64,000 nt of DNA from NCBI GenBank assembly GCA_964057225.1, contig OZ059900.1:3854501-3918500 (forward strand). The letters run 5' to 3'. Positions 55,231-64,000 of the stretch are shown one piece after another; position 1 is the first letter of the stretch, and each line of letters begins with the position of its first letter. The notes beneath the pieces were generated by a model that was given only the letters and a program-made list of their open reading frames with translations, was not told the origin of the DNA and did not search any database. The translations under genes were made by a program, and so were the position numbers. The stretch is from Auanema rhodensis (lineage: Eukaryota; Nematoda; Chromadorea; Rhabditida; Rhabditidae).

Positions 55231-57660
55231 TATCCGAATTGGACTCAAAACTCGGAAAATTCAAAAATTCTTTCTATTTTCGACCTTTTTTGATCAAAAT
55301 GAATAAATATCAGTGCAAACTTGTAAAAATAGACTCATTCCGTGTATTATGTGTTTGATTCTCGAATCTTAGCAAATATGATCGAAATTTACAAGTATTA
55401 CAGATTTTGTATCAAAAATCGGTGAGTATATTTTGTTAAAGGCATAAAAACGACCATACTTAGTGTAGTAATGCTATTTGAGCGAAATTCAGTGATTTAA
55501 ACATCATTAGTGTTTAATTAATGACTTTCGCTGTCAAAGACAATAAAACTATGCTTTTGATCATATATATGAGCGATTTAGCCAAATTGGACTCAAAACT
55601 CGGAAAATTCAAAAATTCTTTCTATTTTCGACCTTTTTTGATCAAAATGAATAAATATCAGTGCAAACTTGTAAAAATAGACTTATTTCGTGTTTTATGT
55701 GTTTGATTCTCGAATCTTAGCAAATTTGATCGAAATTTACAAGTATTACAGATTTTGTACCAAAAATCGGTGAGTATATGGTGTTAAAGGCAAAAAACGA
55801 CCATACTTAGTGTAGTAATGCTATTTGAGCGAAATTCAGTGATTTAAACATTATTAGTGTTTAATTAATGACTTTTGTTGTTATAGACAATAAAACTATG
55901 CTTTTGATCATATATATGAGCGATTTATACAAATTGGACTCAAAACTCGGAAATTTCAAAAAATTCTTTCTATTTTCGACCTTTTTTGATCAAAATGAAT
56001 AAATATCAGTGCAGACTCATGAAAATAGACTGATTTTGTGTATTGTGTGTTTGATTCTCAAATCGTAACAAATATGATCAAAATTTACGAGTATCACAGA
56101 TTTTGTACCAAAAATCGGTGAATCTATGGTGTTAAAGGTATAAAAACGACCATACTTAGTGTAGTAATGCTATTTAAGCGAAATTCAGTGATTTAAACAT
56201 CATTTATGTTTAATTAATGACTTTTGTTGTCATAGACAATAAAACTATGCCTTTGATCATATATATGAGCGATTTATACAAATTGGACTCAAAACTCGGA
56301 AAATTCAAAAATTCTGTCTATTTTCGACCTTTTTTGATCAAAATGAATAAATATTAGTGCAAACTCATAAAAATAGACTGATTCTGTGTATTGTGTATTT
56401 GATTCTCAAATCGTAACAAATATGATCAAAATTTACGAGTATCACAGAATTTGTACCAAAAATCGGTGAGTATATGGTGTTAAAGGCATAAAAACGACCA
56501 TACTTAGTGTAGTAATGCTATTTGAGCGAAATTCAGTGATTTAAACATCATTAGTGTTTAATTAATGACTTTTGTTGTTATAGACGATGAAACTATGATT
56601 TTGATCATATATATGAGCGATTTAGCCAAATTGGACTCAAAACTCGGAAATTTCAAAAATTCTTTCTATTTTCGACCTTTTTTGATCAAAATGAATAAAT
56701 ATCAGTGCAGACACATGAAAATAGACTGATTCTGTGTATTGTGTGTTTGATTCTCAAATCGTAACAAATATGATCAAAATTTACGAGTATCACAGAATTT
56801 GTACCAAAAATCGGTGAGTATATGGTGTTAAAGGCAAAAAACGACCATACTTAGTGTAGTAATGCTATTTGAGCGAAATTCAGTTATTTAAACATCATTA
56901 GTGTTTAATTAATGACTTTTGTTGTTATAGACAATAAAACTATGCTTTTGATCGTATATATGAGCGATTTATACAAATTGGACTCAAAACTCGGAAAATT
57001 CAAAAATTCTGTCTATTTTCGACCTTTTTTGATCAAAATGAATAAATATTAGTGCAAACTCATAAAAATAGACTGATTTTGTATATTGTGTGTTTGATTC
57101 TCAAATCGTAACAAATATGATCAAAATTTACGAGTATCACAGAATTTGTACCAAAAATCGGTGAGTATATGGTGTTAAAGGCAAAAAACGACCATACTTA
57201 GTGTAGTAATGCTATTTGAGCGAAATTCAGTGATTTAAACATTATTAGTGTATATTTGGAGACTTTCGTTATCACAGACAATAAAACTATGCTTTTGATC
57301 ATAGATATGAGCGATTTAGCCAAATTGGACTCAAAACTCGGAAAATTCAAAAATTCTTTCTATTTTCGACCTTTTTTGATCAAAATGAATAAATATCAGT
57401 GCAAACTTGTAAAAATAGACTTATTCCGTGTATTATGTGTTTGATTCTCGAATCTTAGCAAATATGATCAAAATTTACAAGTATTACAGATTTTGTACCA
57501 AAAATCGGTGAGTATATGGTGTTAGAGGCATAAAAACGACCATACTTAGTGTAGTAATGCTTTTTAAGCGAAATTCAGTGATTTAAACATCATTAATGTT
57601 TAATTAATGACTTTTGTTGTCATAGACAATAAAACTATGCTTTTGATCATATATATGAGC
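55076..57660 (+). repeat. 2.6-kb block copied from the 32.85-35.43 kb region
   Basis: Marker pairs 33295/55521 and 35029/57256 are 22226 and 22227 bp apart. The 1-bp change in offset is explained by an extra A near 55960 ('tttcaaaaaattc'). The block carries the same unusual TATA-type tract as 33912-33919 (here 56139-56146). A private change, 'gctgtcaaagac' near 55532, is shared with the right end of the window near 63180. Confidence 0.8.
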
Positions 57661-60600
57661 GATTAACCAAATTGGACTCAAAACTCGGAAAATTCAAAAA
57701 TTCTTTCTATTTTCGACCTTTTTTGATCAAAATGAATAAATATCAGTGCAAACCCGTAAAAATATACTGATTTCGGTATTGTGTGTTTGATTCTCGAATC
57801 TTACCGAATATGATCAAAATTTACGAGTATCACAGATTTTGTACCAAAAATCGGTGAGTATATGGTGTTAAAGGCATAGAAACGACCATACTTAGTGTAG
57901 TAATGCTATTTGAGCGAAATTAAGTGATTTTAACATCACTAGCGTTTAATTGATGACTTTTGTTGTCATAGACAATAAAACTATGCTTTTGATCATATAT
58001 ATGAGCGATTAACCAAATTGGACTCAAAACTCGGAAATTTCAAAAATTCTTTCTATTTTCGACCTTTTTTGATTAAAATGAATAAATATCAGTGTAAACT
58101 CGTAAAAATAGACTGATTTTGTGTATTGTGTGTTTGATTCTCAAATCTTAACAAATATGATCAAAATTTACAAGTATTACAGATTTTGTACCAAAAATCG
58201 GTGAGTATATTTTGTTAAAGGCATAAAAACGACCATACTTAGTGTAGTAATGCTATTTGAGCGAAATTCAGTGATTCAAACATCATTAGTGTTTAATCAA
58301 TGACTTTTGTTGTCATAGACAATAAAACTATGCTTTTGATCATATATATGAGCGATTTAGCCAAATTGGACTCAAAACTCGGAAAATTCAAAAATTCTTT
58401 CTATTTTCGACCTTTTTTGATCAAAATGAATAAATATCAGTGCAAACTCGTAAAAATAGACTGATTTTGTGTAATGTTTGTTTGATTCTCGAATCCTAAC
58501 GAATATGATCGAAATTTACGAGTATTACAGATTTTGTACCAAAAATCGGTGAGTATATGGTGTTAAAGGCATAAAAACGACCATACTTAGTGTAGTAATG
58601 CTATTTGAGCGAAATTAAGTGATTTTAACATCACTAGCGTTTAATTGATGACTTTTGTTGTCATAGACAATAAAACTATGCTTTTGATCATATATATGAG
58701 CGATTAACCAAATTGGACTCAAAACTCGGAAATTTCAAAAATTCTTTCTATTTTCGACCTTTTTTGATTAAAATGAATAAATATCAGTGTAAACTCGTAA
58801 AAATAGACTGATTTTGTGTATTGTGTGTTTGATTCTCAAATCTTAACGAATATGATCAAAATTTACAAGTATTACAGATTTTGTACCAAAAATCGGTGAG
58901 TATATTTTGTTAAAGGCATAAAAACGACCATACTTAGTGTAGTAATGCTATTTGAGCGAAATTCAGTGATTTAAACATCATTAGTGTTTAATTAATGACT
59001 TTCGTTGTCATAGACAATAAAACTATGCTCTTGATCATATATATGAGCGATTTAGCCAAATTGGACTCAAAACTCGGAAATTTTAAAAATTCTTTCTATT
59101 TTCGACCTTTTTTGATCAAAATGAATAAATATCAGTGCAGACTCATGAAAATAGACTGATTTTGTGTATTGTGTGTTTGATTCTCAAATCTTAACGAATA
59201 TGATCAAAATTTACAAGTATTACAGATTTTGTACCAAAAATCGGTGAGTATATTTTGTTAAAGGCATAAAAACGACCATACTTAGTGTAGTAATGCTATT
59301 TGAGCGAAATTCAGGGATTTAAACATCACTAGCGTTTAATTGATGACTTTTGTTGTTATAGACAATAAAACTATGCTTTTGATCATATATATGAGCGATT
59401 TAGCCAAATTGGACTCAAAACTCGGAAATTTCAAAAATTCTTTCTATTTTCGACCTTTTTTGATCAAAATGAATAAATATCAGTGCAAACTCATAAAAAA
59501 AGACTTTTTTCGTGTATCATGTGTTTGATTCTCGAATCTTAACAAATATGATCAAAATTTACGAGTATAACAGAATTTGTACCAAAAATCGGTGAGTATA
59601 TGGTGTTAAAGGCAAAAAACGACCATACATAGTGTAGTAATGCTATTTGAGCGAAATTCAGTGATTTAAACATCATTAGTGTTTAATCAATGACTTTTGT
59701 TGTTATAGACAATAAAACTATGCTTTTGATCATATATATGAGCGATTTATACAAATTGGACTCAAAACTCGGAAATTTCAAAAAATTCTTTCTATTTTCG
59801 ACCTTTTTTGATCAAAATGAATAAATATCAGTGCAAACTCATGAAAATAGACTGATTTTGTGTATTGTATGTTCGATTCTCGAATCTTAACAAATATGAT
59901 CAAAATTTACGAGTATCACAGATTTTGTACCAAAAATCGGTGAATCTATGGTGTTAAAGGTATAAAAACGACCATACTTAGTGTAGTAATGCTATTTAAG
60001 CAAAATTCAGTGATTTAAACATCATTAATGTTTAATTAATGACTTTTGTTGTCATAGACAATAAAACTATGCTTTTGATCATATATATGAGCGATTCAGC
60101 CAGATAGGACTCAAAACTCGGAATCTTCAAAAATTCTTTCTATTTTCGACCTTTTTTGATCAAAATGAATAAATATCAGTGCAGACTCATGAAAATAGAC
60201 TGATTTTGTGTATTGTGTGTTTGATTCTCAAATCTTAACAAATATGATCAAAATTTACGAGTATCACAGAATTTGTACCAAAAATCGGTGAGTATATGGT
60301 GTTAGAGGCATAAAACCGACCATACTTAGTGTAGTAATGCTGTTTGAGTGAAATTCAGTGATTTAAACATTATTAGTGTTTTCTTAATGACTTTTGTTGT
60401 CATACACAATAAAACTATGCTTTTGATCATATATATGAGCGATTTAGCCAAATTGGACTCAAAACTCGGAAAATTCAAAAATTCTTTCTATTTTCGACCT
60501 TTTTTGATCAAAATGAATAAATATCAGTGCAAACTCATAAAAATAGACTGATTTTGTGTATTGTATGTTCGATTCTCGAATCTTAACAAATATGATCAAA

Positions 60601-63130
60601 ATTTACGAGTATCACAGATTTTGTACCAAAAATCGGTGAATCTATGGTGTTAAAGGTATAAAAACGACCATACTTAGTGTAGTAATGCTATTTAAGCGAA
60701 ATTCAGTGATTTAAACATTATTAGTGTTTAATTAATGACTTTTGTTGTTATAGACAATAAAACTATGCTTTTGATCATATATATGAGCGATTTATACAAA
60801 TTGGACTCAAAACTCGGAAAATTCAAAAATTCTGTCTATTTTCGACCTTTTTTGATCAAAATGAATAAATATCAGTGCAAACTTGTAAAAATAGACTTAT
60901 TTCGTGTTTTATGTGTTTCATTCTCGAATCTTAGCAAATATGATCGAAATTTACAAGTATTACAGATTTTGTACCAAAAATCGGTGAGTATATGGTGTTA
61001 GAGGCATAAAACCGACCATACTTAGTGTAGTAATGCTATTTGAGTGAATTTCAGTGATTTAAACATTATTAGTGTTTTCTTAATGACTTTTGTTGTCATA
61101 GACAATAAAACTATGCTTTTGATCATATATATGAGCGATTCAGCCAGATAGGACTCAAAACTCGGAAATTTCAAAAATTCTTTCTATTTTCGACCTTTTT
61201 TGATCAAAATGAATAAATATCAGTGCAGACTCATGAAAATAGACTGATTTTGTGTATTGTGTGTTTGATTCTCGAATCTTAACAAATATGATCAAAATTT
61301 ACGAGTATCACAGAATTTGTACCAAAAATCGGTGAGTATATGGTGTTAAAGGCAAAAAACGACCATACTTAGTGTAGTAATGCTATTTGAGCGAATTTCA
61401 GTGATTTAAACTACATTAGTGTTTAATCAATGACTTTTGTTGTCATAGACAATAAAACTATGCTTTTGATCATATATATGAGTGATTTAGCCAAATTGGA
61501 CTCAAAACTCGGAAATTTCAAAAATTCTTTCTATTTTCGACCTTTTTTGATCAAAATGAATAAATATCAGTGCAGACTCATGAAAATAGACTGATTTTGT
61601 GTATTGTGTGTTTGATTCTCGAATCTTAACAAATATGATCGAAATTTACAAGTATTACAGATTTTGTACCAAAAATCGGTGAGTATATGGTGTTAGAGGC
61701 ATAAAACCGACCATACTTAGTGTAGTAATGCTATTTGAGTGAATTTCAGTGATTTAAACATTATTAGTGTTTTCTTAATGACTTTTGTTGTCATAGACAA
61801 TAAAACTATGCTTTTGATCATATATATGAGCGATTCAGCCAGATAGGACTCAAAACTCGGAAATTTCAAAAATTCTTTCTATTTTCGACCTTTTTTGATC
61901 AAAATGAATAAATATCAGTGCAGACTCATGAAAATAGACTGATTTTGTGTATTGTGTGTTTGATTCTCAAATCTTAACAAATATGATCAAAATTTACGAG
62001 TATCACAGAATTTGTACCAAAAATCGGTGAGTATATGGTGTTAGAGGCATAAAACCGACCATACTTAGTGTAGTAATGCTATTAGAGTGAAATTCAGTGA
62101 TTTAAACATTATTAGTGTTTTCTTAATGACTTTTGTTGTCATACACAATAAAACTATGCTTTTGATCATATATATGAGCGATTTCGCCAAATTGGACTCA
62201 AAACTCGGAAAATTCAAAAATTCTTTCTATTTTCGACCTTTTTTGATCAAAATGAATAAATATCAGTGCAAACTCATGAAAATAGACTGATTTTGTGTAT
62301 TGTGTGTTTGATTCTCAAATCTTAACAAATATGATCAAAATTTACGAGTATCACAGAATTTGTACCAAAAATCGGTGAGTATATGGTGTTAAAGGCAAAA
62401 AACGACCATACTTAGTGTAGTAATGCTATTTGAGCGAAATTCAGTGATTTAAACATCATTAATGTTTAATTAATGACTTTTGTTGTCATAGACAATAAAA
62501 CTATGCTTTTGATCATATATATGAGCGATTTAGCCAAATTGGACTCAAAACTCGGAAATTTCAAAAATTCTTTCTATTTTCGACCTTTTTTGATCAAAAT
62601 GAATAAATATCAGTGCAAACTCGTAAAAATATACTGATTTTGTGTATTATGTGTTTGATTCTCAAATCTTAGCAAATATGATCAAAATTTACAAGTATTA
62701 CAGATTGTGTACCAAAAATCGGTGAGTATATGGTGTTAAAGGCAAAAAACGACCATACTTAGTGTAGTAATGCTATTTGAGCGAAATTCAGTGATTTAAA
62801 CAATATTAGTGTTTAATTAATGACTTTTGTTGTTATAGACGATAAAACTATGATTTTGATCATATATATGAGCGATTTATACAAATTGGACTCAAAACTC
62901 GGAAAATTCAAAAATTCTGTCTATTTTCGACCTTTTTTGATCAAAATGAATAAATATTAGTGCAAACTCATAAAAATAGACTGATTTTGTGTATTGTGTG
63001 TTTGATTCTCGAATCTTAGCAAATATGATCGAAATTTACAAGTATTACAGATTTTGTACCAAAAATCGGTGAGTATATGGTGTTAAAGGCAAAAAACGAC
63101 CATACTTAGTGTAGTGATGCTATTTGAGCA
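57660..63130 (+). repeat. Satellite, mixed and more divergent monomers
   Basis: About 16 monomers. The interval to about 59300 follows the 'aagtgattttaacatcac'/'gattaacc' types. From 59340 onward monomers carry more private changes, such as 'aaaaaaagacttttttcg' near 59497, 'catacacaataaaac' near 60402 and 62140, and 'gtttcattctcg' near 60916. 'gttttcttaatgac' monomers like those of the 13-monomer unit return between 60376 and 62126. No dominant higher-order unit and no gene were seen. Confidence 0.75.
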
Positions 63131-64000
63131 AAATTCAGTGATTTAAACATCATTAGTGTTTAATTAATGACTTTCGCTGTCAAAGACAATAAAACTATGC
63201 TTTTGATCATATATATGAGCGATTTAGCCAAATTGGACTCAAAACTCGGAAAATTCAAAAATTCTTTCTATTTTCGACCTTTTTTGATCAAAATGAATAA
63301 ATATCAGTGCAAACTTGTAAAAATAGACTTATTTCGTGTTTTATGTGTTTGATTCTCGAATCTTAGCAAATTTGATCGAAATTTACAAGTATTACAGATT
63401 TTGTACCAAAAATCGGTGAGTATATGGTGTTAAAGGCAAAAAACGACCATACTTAGTGTAGTAATGCTATTTGAGCGAAATTCAGTGATTTAAACATTAT
63501 TAGTGTTTAATTAATGACTTTTGTTGTTATAGACAATAAAACTATGCTTTTGATCATATATATGAGCGATTTATACAAATTGGACTCAAAACTCGGAAAT
63601 TTCAAAAAATTCTTTCTATTTTCGACCTTTTTTGATCAAAATGAATAAATATCAGTGCAGACTCATGAAAATAGACTGATTTTGTGTATTGTGTGTTTGA
63701 TTCTCAAATCGTAACAAATATGATCAAAATTTACGAGTATCACAGATTTTGTACCAAAAATCGGTGAATCTATGGTGTTAAAGGTATAAAAACGACCATA
63801 CTTAGTGTAGTAATGCTATTTAAGCGAAATTCAGTGATTTAAACATCATTTATGTTTAATTAATGACTTTTGTTGTCATAGACAATAAAACTATGCCTTT
63901 GATCATATATATGAGCGATTTATACAAATTGGACTCAAAACTCGGAAAATTCAAAAATTCTGTCTATTTTCGACCTTTTTTGATCAAAATGAATAAATAT
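63130..64000 (+). repeat. Start of a further copy of the 55.5-kb block, cut by the window end
   Basis: The segment matches 55485-56354 at an offset of 7646 bp (marker pair 55521/63167). It shares 'gctgtcaaagac', the extra A in 'tttcaaaaaattc' near 63604 and the TATA-type tract at 63785-63792. The repeat unit probably continues past the window. Confidence 0.8.

Larger units (their letters stand above)
16655..64000 (+). repeat. Satellite array, right part (about 136 monomers of ~347 bp)
   Basis: The same satellite resumes immediately after the transposon, in the same orientation and in the same monomer that the element split. It continues to the last base, so the right edge is also outside the window. 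Monomers differ by a modest set of recurring substitutions and 1-2 bp indels that define subtypes. Examples are 'gattaaccaaattgg' for 'gatttagccaaattgg', 'gatttcggtattg' for 'gatttcgtgtattg', and 'gtatatttggagac' for 'gtttaattaatgac'. Recurrence of the same subtypes in the same order reveals the higher-order repeats listed separately. No genes, other transposons or simple-sequence tracts were seen in this part. Confidence 0.98.

Noticed and set aside
60735-61001. Longest satellite frame, 88 codons
   Set aside because: It is longer only because 'gtttcattctcg' replaces the usual 'gtttgattctcg' and so removes the TGA stop. It is a single mutated monomer, not a gene.
1-64000. CRISPR array
   Set aside because: Units are ~348 bp and repetitive throughout, with no short repeat/unique spacer pattern, and the context is eukaryotic.
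1-64000. CENP-B box in the monomer
   Set aside because: I looked for the TTCGnnnnAnnCGGG pattern. The monomer has 'ttcgacc' and 'actcggaa' but no CGGG in the right spacing, so no box is supported.
1-64000. 5S rRNA, tRNA, histone or other tandem gene clusters, and telomeric repeats
   Set aside because: No tRNA cloverleaf boxes, no 5S internal control region, no histone-like frames and no TTAGGG/TTAGGC/TTAGG runs were seen.
1-64000. Additional transposons or inverted satellite blocks
   Set aside because: I found no other break in monomer phase larger than a few bases and no monomers in reverse orientation.

Overview
The window is almost entirely one tandem satellite DNA array, broken once by an intact Tc1/mariner-superfamily DNA transposon. 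The satellite monomer is about 346-348 bp, AT-rich, and always in the same orientation. About 180 copies fit in the window. The array runs off both ends, so its true length exceeds 64 kb and neither flank is visible. This is eukaryotic heterochromatin (centromeric, pericentromeric or subtelomeric), most likely from an invertebrate animal. That guess rests on the transposon type, because maT-like DD37D elements are best known from insects and nematodes. The sequence does not fix the species.

Layout. Positions 1-7300 hold older-looking, mixed monomer types with a 4-monomer (1392 bp) higher-order repeat at 3824-6607. Positions 9290-19634 are a 13-monomer unit (4520 bp) present twice in tandem. 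The right copy carries the 1303-bp transposon (15352-16654) and the left copy preserves the matching empty site at 10830-10831. Between about 18.1 and 26.3 kb, 8-, 7- and 6-monomer shifts overlap. Positions 30.06-35.73 kb are an 8-monomer tandem (2781 bp). Positions 33.9-52.4 kb are nested duplications: offsets of 15 monomers (5209 bp) and 25 monomers (8681 bp), a 4-monomer tandem (1390 bp) and a 5-monomer tandem (1736 bp). Positions 51.1-55.2 kb are a 6-monomer tandem (2084 bp). A 2.6-kb block from 32.85 kb recurs 22 kb away at 55.08 kb, and its middle part recurs again at the right end of the window. Positions 57.7-63.1 kb are again mixed.

The only convincing gene is the transposase on the minus strand (15464-16501, 345 residues). 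It has two helix-turn-helix regions, a GRPR-like motif and a DD37D catalytic triad. Perfect 30-bp terminal inverted repeats and a TA target-site duplication flank the element. Everything outside 15352-16654 is satellite. Its short conserved reading frames (54-62 codons, one of 88) are by-products of repetition and I do not call them genes. All repeat boundaries were read by eye, so block edges are good to about 50-100 bp, while the stated offsets come from exact marker positions.
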